A model generated the notes under the pieces. The model searched no databases. It worked only from the letters and a program-made list of their open reading frames with translations, and was not told the DNA's origin. Positions 53,268 to 61,288 of a DNA stretch of 64,000 nucleotides are shown here, in pieces. This DNA comes from Mycobacterium paraseoulense. Lineage in GTDB: Bacteria > Actinomycetota > Actinomycetes > Mycobacteriales > Mycobacteriaceae. The position numbers and the translations under genes were made by a program. Each line of letters begins with the position of its first letter. Position 1 is the stretch's first letter. Location of the stretch: the NCBI RefSeq assembly GCF_010731655.1, contig NZ_AP022619.1:1364001-1428000 (forward strand), in the 5' to 3' direction.

Positions 53268-53924
53268 TCAGACGTCGGTCAACGCCCGCACCGCCCCGCG
53301 AAACATGGTCTGCTTGATCGCGCCGAGCGTGCCGGGGTCCTTGCCGCCCAGCGGGCGCAGCAGGTCGCTGGCCGCCGCGGTCACCTCGCGCTCGGCGGCG
53401 GTGGCGTCGACGATGCCGAAGTCGGCGGCCTCTTGCCCACCGAAGCGCCGCCCCGTCGTCATCGACGCCACCGCGGCGCGGGGCGTGAGCTTGGCCTGGA
53501 TCAGCGCGGCCATGCCGTCGGTGAAGGGGATGCGGATGTCGACCTCGGGGAAGCAGAAGAACCCCCGGTCGGCGCGCATCACCCGCACGTCGTGGGCCAT
53601 GGCGAGCATGGCGCCCGCGCCGAAGGCGTGCCCGGTCACCGCGGCGGCGGTCGGCACGGGGAAGGTCAGGACGCGGGCCAGCAGAGCCTGCACCCGCGCG
53701 ACGTAGGACTGCGTCTGGTCGGCGTGCGCGCCGAGCCAGTCCAGATCGAGCCCGTTGGTGTAGAACTTGCCGGCCGCGGTGGTGACCAGCCCCTGGGCGC
53801 CGGCCTTCTCGATCTCGTCGAGCCGCCCGTTGATGGCGTCGAGAAACTGCGGGGAGAACCGGTTCTCGTCCTCGCCGAGGTGCAGCACCGCGATCTTGTC
53901 GTCCCAACTGAGTGTCGGTGTCAT
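53268..53924 (-). CDS. Enoyl-CoA hydratase/isomerase family protein
   Basis: The 218-aa crotonase has the oxyanion-hole elements AAGKFYTNGLDLDWL and TGHAFGAGAMLAMAHDVRVM, followed by FCFPEVDIRIPFTDG, typical of Eci-type delta3-delta2-enoyl-CoA isomerases. It is shorter than bacterial hydratases (about 260 aa). The start has AGAAGGGA nearby and overlaps the TetR stop by 4 nt (ATGA). It probably acts in unsaturated fatty acid oxidation under control of the TetR protein. Confidence 0.9.
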   Translation of the reverse strand: MTPTLSWDDKIAVLHLGEDENRFSPQFLDAINGRLDEIEKAGAQGLVTTAAGKFYTNGLDLDWLGAHADQTQSYVARVQALLARVLTFPVPTAAAVTGHAFGAGAMLAMAHDVRVMRADRGFFCFPEVDIRIPFTDGMAALIQAKLTPRAAVASMTTGRRFGGQEAADFGIVDATAAEREVTAAASDLLRPLGGKDPGTLGAIKQTMFRGAVRALTDV

Positions 53925-54547
53925 GTCGTGTCCCTTCTCTTGGTCTTGGGCGGGGGCGCGCCGGCGTCGAGCACGGCGTGAACGGCGGCGCGTAACCGCT
54001 GACGCGCGTCCGGGTCGTCGATACGGTTGCGGCGCAACAGGATCGCCGTCGGAAGATCGACGACGCACATCGTGATGACGTCGACGGCCGCCGCGTCCCT
54101 GCGGTCCCACAGGCGCCGGGCCAGCCGGATCATCGTCTCCACCAGCAGCCGGTCCAGCTCGCGCAACTGGGTGGCGATATCCGCCGGGGTCTCCGGGCCG
54201 AGCAGTTGCTCGCGGCGCACGGTGAGCAGCAGCTGCGACGACTCCGGATAGCCTGCGGCGAAGACCGCCGGCGCCTCGGCCGCCGCCACCACGGCGGCGA
54301 CGCCGTCCCCCTCGGGTGCGGCGTCGATCAATTCGCCCTGCGCGCTGAGGAATCGGTGCCCGGCCCGCAGCCAGGCGCGCCCGACGAGTCCCGCTCGCGA
54401 GCCGAACGTGTGATACAGCGCGCCGTTGGACACCCCGATCGCGTCGCCGACGGCCCTGATCGTCACCGCGGCGGGCCCGGACCGCACGGCCAACCGTTCG
54501 ACGGCATCCAGGATCTGGTCCTGGTCGTGAACCCGTGGACGCGGCAT
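53921..54547 (-). CDS. TetR-family regulator of the enoyl-CoA hydratase operon
   Basis: The 208-aa protein starts MPRPRVHDQDQIL, with a TetR helix-turn-helix at about residues 25-48 (IRAVGDAIGVSNGALYHTFGS), and a helical C-terminal domain. It is the first gene of an operon with the crotonase. A 10-bp perfect inverted repeat lies 7 nt before its ATG, indicating autoregulation. An upstream GTG/ATG-rich extension crosses this operator and is less likely to be translated. Confidence 0.9.
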   Translation of the reverse strand: MPRPRVHDQDQILDAVERLAVRSGPAAVTIRAVGDAIGVSNGALYHTFGSRAGLVGRAWLRAGHRFLSAQGELIDAAPEGDGVAAVVAAAEAPAVFAAGYPESSQLLLTVRREQLLGPETPADIATQLRELDRLLVETMIRLARRLWDRRDAAAVDVITMCVVDLPTAILLRRNRIDDPDARQRLRAAVHAVLDAGAPPPKTKRRDTT

Positions 54548-54554
54548 TCCGGCA

Positions 54555-54582
54555 TAGTAACAGAGCGAATGTTCTGTTACTA
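54555..54582. promoter_or_regulatory. Perfect palindromic operator TAGTAACAGA-N8-TCTGTTACTA
   Basis: Two exact 10-bp arms flank an 8-nt spacer (28 nt in all). It sits between the TetR gene and the divergent 69-aa gene, overlapping the probable TetR promoter. The size and position suit a TetR dimer or pair of dimers, and the adjacent TetR is the natural ligand. Confidence 0.82.
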
Positions 54583-54627
54583 ACTGCACCCGTTTGACGG
54601 CGGGCGACGATCGGGAACCCCCTGCGC

Positions 54628-54837
54628 ATGGGAAAGGTCACTCAGGTCAACGAAGAGATGCTGTTGGCGGACCTCGAGCGGCAACTCGTCGACGAGTTCC
54701 CGCGGGTCCCAAAAAAGGAAATCGACGCCCTCATCCGCGAGGAGCATTCCCGGTTCACACACAGCCGCGTCCGCGATTTCGTCCCGCTGTTCGTGGAGAA
54801 ACACACCCGCGAGCAACTCCGGCTGAGGTCGAACTAG
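54628..54837 (+). CDS. DUF3562-like three-helix-bundle protein
   Basis: The 69-aa product (VNEEMLLADLERQLVDEFPRVP, EIDALIREEHSRF, VPLFVEKHTREQL) has the pattern of the three-helix-bundle dimerisation domain family found in many mycobacteria. Function is unknown. It is divergent from the TetR gene, across the palindromic operator, so it may be co-regulated. Its stop abuts the convergent secreted-protein gene. Confidence 0.8.
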   Translation: MGKVTQVNEEMLLADLERQLVDEFPRVPKKEIDALIREEHSRFTHSRVRDFVPLFVEKHTREQLRLRSN

Positions 54838-55272
54838 CTACTTCAGCTCGTACGAACTACGCGAGATGCGGAAGAAGTGGCCGGTGCCGGCGTCCGTGCA
54901 CGTGATGGCCGCGGGCTCGCCCTTACAGGTGAGCGAAGCGACGGAACGCGTCTCGCCGATCGGGAGCGTCGGCAGTCCGCTGCCGCGAGTGGTGTCCGTG
55001 TGACAGGCCATGGCCGGTGAGCTGCCCTGCACCAGGTCGATCTGGTCGCCGAACGCCCCCATGCACGACTGCGGGCGCGGCGGCATCACGTAGGTCGGGT
55101 CCACCACGCCGCAGGACGCGCGGGGCGCGTCGCCCCGGAAGGCCGCCATCACGCAGGTGACGTCGCCCGACGGCGATTGGAACTGCTGAAACGGATCCGC
55201 ATACGCGACGGTCGCCGGGCCCGCCCCGATCGCGATGGCGACCGCCACCGCCGCCAGGCCCTTCGCTTCCAT
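54838..55272 (-). CDS. Secreted DUF6636-like protein
   Basis: The 144-aa precursor has a signal peptide (MEAKGLAAVAVAIAIGAGPATVAYA-DP). The mature part reads QFQSPSGDVTCVM, RASCGVVD, PQSCMGAFGDQIDL, MACHTDT and LTCKGEPAAITCTDAGTGHFFRISRSSY, with six or more cysteines in pairs, as in a mycobacterial family of small exported proteins. Function unknown. No lipobox is visible. Confidence 0.82.
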   Translation of the reverse strand: MEAKGLAAVAVAIAIGAGPATVAYADPFQQFQSPSGDVTCVMAAFRGDAPRASCGVVDPTYVMPPRPQSCMGAFGDQIDLVQGSSPAMACHTDTTRGSGLPTLPIGETRSVASLTCKGEPAAITCTDAGTGHFFRISRSSYELK

Positions 55273-55334
55273 GCTGCAGTTGTAGCCCTTTTCGGCCGCG
55301 GCCGGTGAAGTTTGCTCGCGCCGGCGCCGGTCGT

Positions 55335-55361
55335 GACCGTACAAAATAGTATGGTACGGTC
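55335..55361. promoter_or_regulatory. Palindromic operator GACCGTAC-N11-GTACGGTC before the acyl-CoA-dehydrogenase-like gene
   Basis: Exact 8-bp arms flank an 11-nt AT-rich spacer. The right arm ends 6 nt before the ATG of the flavoenzyme gene, so a bound protein would block the promoter. The nearest regulator is the convergent TetR gene at its 3' end. No copy of the repeat is found upstream of that TetR gene. Confidence 0.72.
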
Positions 55362-55367
55362 GGCGCC

Positions 55368-56537
55368 ATGTCCGTGGTCGACGACCGTCACCTGCACGGG
55401 ATCACCGACGACTTCGTCGCCCGACTGGCCGAGCGCGCCGAGGAGGCCGAGCGGCTGCGCCGGCTGCCCGCGGCGACGGTCGACGAGTTCCGGCAGACCG
55501 ACCTGTTTCGGCTGCTGCTGCCGGCCCGCTTCGGCGGCATCCAGGCGTCGTTTCCCGAACTGCTGCAACCGATTCGGCGGATGGCCCACGGCTGCGCCTC
55601 GAGCGCATGGACGTTGGGCTTCTACGCCCTGCACAACTGGATGCTGTCGCTGTTCGACATGCGGGCCCAGGAGGAGGTGTTCGCCTCGGGACCGGTGCTG
55701 GCGCCGGCTCCCCTGGCCCCCACCGGGCGCGGCACCCCGGCCGACGGCGGGGTGCGCCTGACCGGCCGGTGGTCGTGGGCCACGGGCGCGATGGACGCGG
55801 ACTGGGTGATGGTCGGGGCGCTCGTCGAGCGGCCGGACCGGATCGACCCGGTGCTCGCGCTGGTGCCCGCCGACCAGGTCGAGGTCGCCGACACCTGGCA
55901 CACCGCGGGCATGCGGGGCACCGGTTCCCACGACGTCATCGTCACCGACGTGCTCGTCCCAGACGATCGCATGGTCTCGGTGGCCGACATCTATGCCGGG
56001 ACGGCGCCGGGTGCGCGGGCGCATGACGCGCCGACGTATCGCTGGCCGATGGTGCCCGCCCTCGCGCTGGTCGCGTCGATGCCGGTGCTCGGCGCCGCCG
56101 AACGGGTCACCGAGCTGTTCGCCGAGCGGCTCGGCGGCCGGGTCCTGGCGTATAGCGGTGTGGCGCAGAAGGATCAGCCCGCCGCGCAGATCCGACTGGC
56201 GAGTGCGCGGGTCCGCCTGCGCGGCCTGCGGGCGCTGGTCGACGAGACCGCCGGCGGCATCGAGGACCTTGTGGTCCGCGGTGAACGGGTGAGCCGATCG
56301 GTGCGGGCCGAGGCGCGGCTGGCGGCCGCCCACACGGTGCACGAGAGTAAGGCCGTGATCGCCGATCTGGTGGAGGCCTCCGGCGCGAGCGCGCAGTTCC
56401 TGTCGAACCCGTTGCAGCGCTTCAAGCGCGACGTGGACATCGCGGCCGGGCATGTGGTGTTCGACTACGACGTGAGCCGGGAGTTGGCCGGGGCGTTGGC
56501 GATTGGCGCCAAGATCTCCCCGATCGCGATGGTCTAG
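55368..56537 (+). CDS. Acyl-CoA dehydrogenase-fold flavin-dependent hydroxylase-like protein (HsaA/DszC type)
   Basis: The 389-aa protein has the ACAD fold of the HsaA/DszC flavin monooxygenases: LFRLLLPARFGGIQASFPELLQPIRRMAHGCASSAWTLGF near the N-terminus, ADTWHTAGMRGTGSHDVIVTDVLVP in the middle, and VDIAAGHVVFDYD at the end. These enzymes use FMNH2 from a partner reductase and hydroxylate aromatics or thiophenes; no reductase gene adjoins it. A perfect operator is just upstream. It overlaps the TetR gene convergently by 4 nt. Confidence 0.87.
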   Translation: MSVVDDRHLHGITDDFVARLAERAEEAERLRRLPAATVDEFRQTDLFRLLLPARFGGIQASFPELLQPIRRMAHGCASSAWTLGFYALHNWMLSLFDMRAQEEVFASGPVLAPAPLAPTGRGTPADGGVRLTGRWSWATGAMDADWVMVGALVERPDRIDPVLALVPADQVEVADTWHTAGMRGTGSHDVIVTDVLVPDDRMVSVADIYAGTAPGARAHDAPTYRWPMVPALALVASMPVLGAAERVTELFAERLGGRVLAYSGVAQKDQPAAQIRLASARVRLRGLRALVDETAGGIEDLVVRGERVSRSVRAEARLAAAHTVHESKAVIADLVEASGASAQFLSNPLQRFKRDVDIAAGHVVFDYDVSRELAGALAIGAKISPIAMV

Positions 56538-57091
56538 TCCTTGAGCATCAGTTCAAGGAATTCTTCGCGCTGCGCAGCTCTTGCCGCCTGCTGGGCCGAG
56601 CCGGCCAGGTGCAGCAGGCCGATGCCGGCAGCGAAAGTCAGCTGGGCGCGCAACGTGGCGTCGTCGGGGCCGAAGCCGTAGTCGCTGTAGGCCTTCGTCA
56701 CGGCGCGCAGCAGGCGCCGGTCGGCCGCGCGGACGTTGGCGGCGGCGGCCGGGTCGGTACGGGCCCATTCGCGCATCGCGCGCTCCAGCGTCCAATGCCC
56801 CGGGCTGGTCAGCGCCGTCATCATGGCCGACAGCCGTTCCCGCGGCGGCAGCGCGTCGAGCTCGGCCAGCGACTGCCGGTCCTGTTCCAGGAAGGTGTTC
56901 CACGATTCGACCAGCGCGGCCCGGTAGCTGTCCATGTCCCGAAAGTGCCAGTAGAAGCTGCCGCGGGTGACGCCCGCCTGCTGGCACAGGCGTTCGATCT
57001 TCAGCGCGCGCAGCCCCTGCTCGGCGAGCAGGCTGTAGCCGGCCTGCAGCCAGTCCTGCACCGACAGGCGGCGGGGCTTGCGCGCGGGCAT
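56534..57091 (-). CDS. TetR-family regulator, probably of the adjacent flavoenzyme gene
   Basis: The 185-aa protein has a TetR helix-turn-helix at about residues 28-52 (IERLCQQAGVTRGSFYWHFRDM), with a C-terminal helical domain (LRAQLTFAAGIGLLHLAG). It is convergent with the flavoenzyme gene, whose promoter has a perfect palindrome. No similar repeat is upstream of this gene. The inducer is unknown. Confidence 0.88.
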   Translation of the reverse strand: MPARKPRRLSVQDWLQAGYSLLAEQGLRALKIERLCQQAGVTRGSFYWHFRDMDSYRAALVESWNTFLEQDRQSLAELDALPPRERLSAMMTALTSPGHWTLERAMREWARTDPAAAANVRAADRRLLRAVTKAYSDYGFGPDDATLRAQLTFAAGIGLLHLAGSAQQAARAAQREEFLELMLKD

Positions 57092-57302
57092 AGGTGAAGG
57101 TTACGGGTGCGCGGAAGCGCAGGTTAGAGGCTTGCACGGTCGCGCCCGGCACGGCCGCCCGCCGTCGTCGGTGAATTCCTCCCGAACACACGGCAAAGGC
57201 AAGCGGTCGGCCCGACACATGGGTGTAACGTCCGGATTTGCTAGCCGACAAATTCCTGTTAACTGTTGGCCGCTTGCTTGGGCCGAAGGATCAGGGGGTG
57301 CC

Positions 57303-58574
57303 GTGAGCACGACCGAGGTGTTCGACGTGCCGGCCGGGACCGATGTCGACGAGGTCGTGGTCGCGTGCCACGACGAGGCGCTGCTGCTGGGCGGCGACCC
57401 CGCCGCCGTCGAGTCCTACCTGACGCGGCTGCGCGCGATCGCCGGGCAGGGCATGCGGGTCGCCGGGATCGACGCCGCCTCGCTCGCGGGCGGGCTCGTC
57501 GGGGTGGCTTCGCTACTGGCCGACTCCGGCAAGTACGTGCAGCTGCATCGCGACACCGTGGACGCGTTGCGGGAAGGCAACCTCGTCCCCCTCGGCGAGG
57601 GCTTCTTCCGGATGACCACCGGCGTCGACGCCGGCGAGCTCCTGGCGCAACTCCAGTGGCAACCGGCCGTGCTCGGCGCCGAAGCGATGATGTCGGCGCA
57701 GATGATCGCGGTGCAGGTGGCGCTGAAGTCGGCGGTCGCTCAGGTGGAGGACGCGGTCCGCCGGGTGGAGGACAAGGTCGAAGCGGTGCTCGACGTGGCC
57801 CGGGCCCAGCGCGCCGGCGACGTCCTGGGCAACCACCTGACGATTTCGCGGATGGTCGACTCGTTGGAGAAGTACGGGTCGCTGCCCGACGCGTACTGGG
57901 ATTCCGTGGCCGTCCTGGGCCCCGCGCTCAATGTCACCGTCGAGCAGCTGCGCAACCACGTCAGCCGCATCCTGGCCTCCTTCGATCCCAAGCTGCCCGT
58001 CCAGCAGCGCGCGGAGACGCTGCGAAACGCGTTCGAGGACAACCGGCTTGGCGACGCGCTGAGCCTGCTGGTGATCACCGAGGAATCGCTGCACCAATGG
58101 CAGCGGCTGAACCTCGCGCGCATCGAGTCGACGCAACCCGAGCAGCTGCTGCGGGCGATCGACGAGGCCCGCGCGCTCGTCGACCATCATCTGCGCGAAG
58201 ACATCGAGATCTACGGCAGCGCGAAGGAGATCCTCGACCGGTTCGCGAAGTCCCATGCGATCGACGGCTTTCGCTTCCGGGCGGTGCGCGAGCTGGCCAA
58301 GCAGCGCGCCGCGCTGCGCGACGAGCTCGACCGTTTCGCGGAGGCTCGCCAGCACCAGGTCGAGACGTGGGAGGACTTCCACATCCCGAGCCTGCTCGAT
58401 GCCACGGTCGCCACATTGGGGGCCGCCGGATCCGTGACGGGCCAGGCGCTTGTGGGCGTGGGCCGAGGGCTCGTTTGGCTGGGCGCCCACCTGGTCGAGC
58501 CGTTCCGCGGCGGGCATAGCGACGATGGCTCTCAGGCGAGCAGCTCTGGACTCGAGGAACACCAGTCGGCGTGA
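57303..58574 (+). CDS. Helix-rich hypothetical protein
   Basis: The 423-aa product is unrecognised. It has a weakly hydrophobic stretch near residues 58-75 (ASLAGGLVGVASLLADSG), a long amphipathic helical part with heptad-like QVEDAVRRVEDKVEAVLDVARAQ, a charged middle, and a C-terminal Gly/Ala-rich segment near residues 370-400 (GQALVGVGRGLVWLGAHLVEPF). No signal peptide or catalytic motif is seen. The architecture could suit a membrane-associated helical protein, but this is speculation. It overlaps the SDR start by 4 nt. Confidence 0.7.
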   Translation: MSTTEVFDVPAGTDVDEVVVACHDEALLLGGDPAAVESYLTRLRAIAGQGMRVAGIDAASLAGGLVGVASLLADSGKYVQLHRDTVDALREGNLVPLGEGFFRMTTGVDAGELLAQLQWQPAVLGAEAMMSAQMIAVQVALKSAVAQVEDAVRRVEDKVEAVLDVARAQRAGDVLGNHLTISRMVDSLEKYGSLPDAYWDSVAVLGPALNVTVEQLRNHVSRILASFDPKLPVQQRAETLRNAFEDNRLGDALSLLVITEESLHQWQRLNLARIESTQPEQLLRAIDEARALVDHHLREDIEIYGSAKEILDRFAKSHAIDGFRFRAVRELAKQRAALRDELDRFAEARQHQVETWEDFHIPSLLDATVATLGAAGSVTGQALVGVGRGLVWLGAHLVEPFRGGHSDDGSQASSSGLEEHQSA

Positions 58575-59419
58575 TCGATTTGGGACTGTCGGGCAAGCGT
58601 GCGGTGGTCTCGGGGGCGGGCTACATCCCCGAGCGCGCAGGTCACGGCTGGTTCACGTCGTTGGCCTTGGCCGAGGCGGGTGCCTCGGTGGCCTGCATCG
58701 ATATCGATGAGGAGCGCGCGGAGCGCATTGCCGGCGAGATCGTCGCCAGAGGCGGCACCGCCGTCCCGATCGTCGCCGACATGACCGACGCCGAGCAGGT
58801 GGGCCGCGCGATCGACGATGTCGAGGCGGCGCTGGGCGGCATCGACGTGTGCGTCGACATCATCGGTGGGGCGACCTGGTCGAAGGTCGAGGACTTCACC
58901 ACCGAGTTGTGGGACGCGGCAATCCATTACAACCTGACCCAGGTGTTCTATCTTTTTCAGGCCGCGTCACGGTACATGATCGGCCAGGGCAGCGGTGGAT
59001 CGTTGGTCGCGATTGCATCGGTCGACGGCATCGCGTCGGCGACCTACCACGCCGCCTACGGCGCCGCCAAGGCCGGCGTCATCTCGCTCGTGAAGACCTT
59101 CGCAGATGAACTGGGGCGATACGGCATTCGCGCCAACGCGGTCGCGCCGGGCAATGTGGGCTCCGGCAACGAGGATCAGCCGCCTGATGAGTACAACGTC
59201 AACGGGATCAATCCGCTGGCGGCGCCCCGCGCGCATGACGTCGCCAACGCCGCGTTGTTCCTGTCCTCCGAGCTGGCCGCCCGCATCACCGGTCAGACGC
59301 TCGTCGTCGACGGCGGTGCCACCATTCGGCAGCTGTGGGGGCTGCGGGAATCATCGATCCCGGCCAACCCGGAGGACGCACTGCCGGACTTCATGAGGCC
59401 CGGGCCGTCGGACGGCTAG
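58571..59419 (+). CDS. Short-chain dehydrogenase/reductase
   Basis: The 282-aa SDR has a slightly unusual cofactor loop (RAVVSGAGYIPERAGHGWF, where the TGxxxGIG becomes SGAGYIPERAGHG), NNAG replaced by VDIIGGATW, the catalytic Ser in AIASVDG and YGAAKAGVI. The acidic CIDIDEE after strand two favours NAD(H). The GTG start overlaps the preceding helix-rich gene by 4 nt, so the two are co-translated. Its 3' end overlaps the convergent SMP-30 gene by 4 nt. Substrate unknown. Confidence 0.9.
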   Translation: MIDLGLSGKRAVVSGAGYIPERAGHGWFTSLALAEAGASVACIDIDEERAERIAGEIVARGGTAVPIVADMTDAEQVGRAIDDVEAALGGIDVCVDIIGGATWSKVEDFTTELWDAAIHYNLTQVFYLFQAASRYMIGQGSGGSLVAIASVDGIASATYHAAYGAAKAGVISLVKTFADELGRYGIRANAVAPGNVGSGNEDQPPDEYNVNGINPLAAPRAHDVANAALFLSSELAARITGQTLVVDGGATIRQLWGLRESSIPANPEDALPDFMRPGPSDG

Positions 59420-60372
59420 CGCTGATGGATTAGCGGCAAGCCCGGCGCCGAGCTTCGCCCCTTGAGCACGTACGGGGTCGTGATCGAGCCGATGTAGATG
59501 TCGCGCATGTCGTGGCCGCCCCAGGCGATGCTGGTCGGGCTTTTCAATAACGCGCCCTCGGGATCGTCCAGGACTACCGTCGCTGTGCCGTCCGGGCTGA
59601 TCGCAACGATCCTGTTGGCCAAAACCAGCGTGACCCAGAGATTTCCCTCCGCGTCGAATGCGCATCCGTCGGCCATCCCCCAACGGCGGCCCACCTGCGG
59701 GTCGGCCAGGAACCGGCCGGCGTCGGGACCGTACTCGTCGGGGTGCCGGCCGCCCAGCGGCGGGCCGAATCGCTCTGGCGGACCGAGTGTTTCGCCCTCG
59801 ATCGGAAACCGCACCACGTCTGCCTGCACCGTGCGGACGACGTACAGGTAGTCCTCATTGCGGTCTAGGGCCATACAGTTGGGGAAGTTCACCTTTTCGG
59901 CGACCACTTGCGCCGATTGGCGATCTGGTGCGACCCGAAAGATGAACCCGTCGGCGGTGCCGCGCGCGATGGTGTCCATGAGGTCCTCAGCAATTGTGCT
60001 CACCGAACACCACAGGGCGCCAGTCGAATCCACCAGAACGAAGTTCAGCCATCGCAGCGGGCGTCCGTCGAGTTGTCCGCTGAGTAGCGTCGCGATTTCG
60101 CCGGTCTGCGGATCGAGATCCTGCAGCACGCTCGAGCCGAAGTTGGCGATCAGAAAGTGGCCGTTGCGGTCGAGCGCGATGCCGTTCGGCTCCCCGCCCG
60201 CCTCGCCGATGTGTCGAACGGTGTGCTCATCGATGAGTTCGGCGACTGCCGAGGCCTTGTCGGAGGCGAACACGCGACCATCACCCGCCACCATAACGTG
60301 TTCCGGCCGTTCCACGCCGCGCCCGACGGGATGCAGACCGGTGACGGCAAGGGTCTCACCCATGCCGGGCAT
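59416..60372 (-). CDS. SMP-30/gluconolactonase-like beta-propeller hydrolase
   Basis: The 318-aa protein reads as a six-bladed propeller of the SMP-30/strictosidine-synthase group: GEPNGIALDRNGHFLIANFGSS, LRWLNFVLVDSTGALWCSVST, FPNCMALDRNEDYLYVVRT, WGMADGCAFDAEGNLWVTLV and SPTSIAWGGHDMRDIYIGS. Asn and Asp residues in these blades bind calcium. Likely reactions are lactone hydrolysis or a related step. The start could be ATG 60372 or ATG 60363. It is convergent with the SDR. Confidence 0.9.
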   Translation of the reverse strand: MPGMGETLAVTGLHPVGRGVERPEHVMVAGDGRVFASDKASAVAELIDEHTVRHIGEAGGEPNGIALDRNGHFLIANFGSSVLQDLDPQTGEIATLLSGQLDGRPLRWLNFVLVDSTGALWCSVSTIAEDLMDTIARGTADGFIFRVAPDRQSAQVVAEKVNFPNCMALDRNEDYLYVVRTVQADVVRFPIEGETLGPPERFGPPLGGRHPDEYGPDAGRFLADPQVGRRWGMADGCAFDAEGNLWVTLVLANRIVAISPDGTATVVLDDPEGALLKSPTSIAWGGHDMRDIYIGSITTPYVLKGRSSAPGLPLIHQR

Positions 60373-60586
60373 TATCCGCGGGCGGAAAGACGACGTCCCA
60401 GTCGCGGGCTATTTTGACGACGGCCCACGCGTTCGGTCGGAGCGCCTGCGAGTCGGAGCCGGACGCGCGCCCCAGACTGGCCAGGAACCTCGAGCCGAAT
60501 GCCCCCCGGGGACGAGAGCCATGCCTCGGATCTGATTCCCCCGATTTTCACGATCGGTGGCGGAATCGGGCTAACCTCGCGGTGAT

Positions 60587-61009
60587 ATGAGCATCGACGA
60601 CGAACTCAACGAAGAGTTGGGCCGCTTCGGCTACGAGCTTGAGACGCCTACCCTGCAGGGCGGCGCCTACCAGGTCACTCGCCTTGACGGCTACGCCGGT
60701 TACACGGCGACGTTCGGCGACGTCCAGGAGTTGCGGACATTCCTCCAGCGACTCGCCGAGAGTGACAACCTCTGGTGCATCCATCTCGATCACGGCAACG
60801 TCGATGTGAATAGGTCGACGGGGGAAGTCACGCCTCGCGACGGGGGGCCGCTGTTCAACCTGCATGACTTGCATCCCCACGAGTGGTCAGGCGCTTCCGA
60901 TGAAGCCTCCGGCGCTATCAGCCAGGCCGCTCTGATGACCGCCCATCAAATCTGTATCAAGTCCAATTCTCGACCGCCCTACGGCGGACTGTGGTTCAAG
61001 CGGGCCTAG
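60587..61009 (+). CDS. Hypothetical soluble protein
   Basis: The 140-aa product is not recognised. It starts MSIDDELNEELGRFGYEL and contains a hydrophilic aromatic-rich middle (FGDVQELRTFLQRLAESDNLWCIHLDHG) and a C-terminus ending PPYGGLWFKRA. There is no signal peptide or membrane segment. Local GC is lower than in the flanking housekeeping genes, suggesting accessory DNA. A small immunity-like or chaperone-like role is conceivable but unsupported. Confidence 0.62.
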   Translation: MSIDDELNEELGRFGYELETPTLQGGAYQVTRLDGYAGYTATFGDVQELRTFLQRLAESDNLWCIHLDHGNVDVNRSTGEVTPRDGGPLFNLHDLHPHEWSGASDEASGAISQAALMTAHQICIKSNSRPPYGGLWFKRA

Positions 61010-61288
61010 GGCGAGCGCAGTTCATCGTTCTTGCGGTTGATCTCATCGCCGGCGTGTGCGCCGTGACGCTCGAAAGCTCATGCTCCGGGCAAAGGACCCG
61101 GTTCTGTGTCGTCGCCTTTCATTAATCAGATGTCCGCATAAGGCGAGTCAGCCGGCAGCGCCGTTTTGTCCAGAACAGCGCTGCCATTGAGCCTTTATCG
61201 CATAAATCCAACTCATCCCGGGCAAACTGCTCCGTAACGGGAGTCAATTGGACGGACACTGTTCGCAGCGAAGATAAGGAAGTGTGCT

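Noticed and set aside
61010..61288. Gap of about 280 nt before the receptor kinase gene examined for a small gene or RNA
   Set aside because: Frames are short or without ribosome sites, and no clear hairpin or repeat was found; it probably holds only the kinase promoter.
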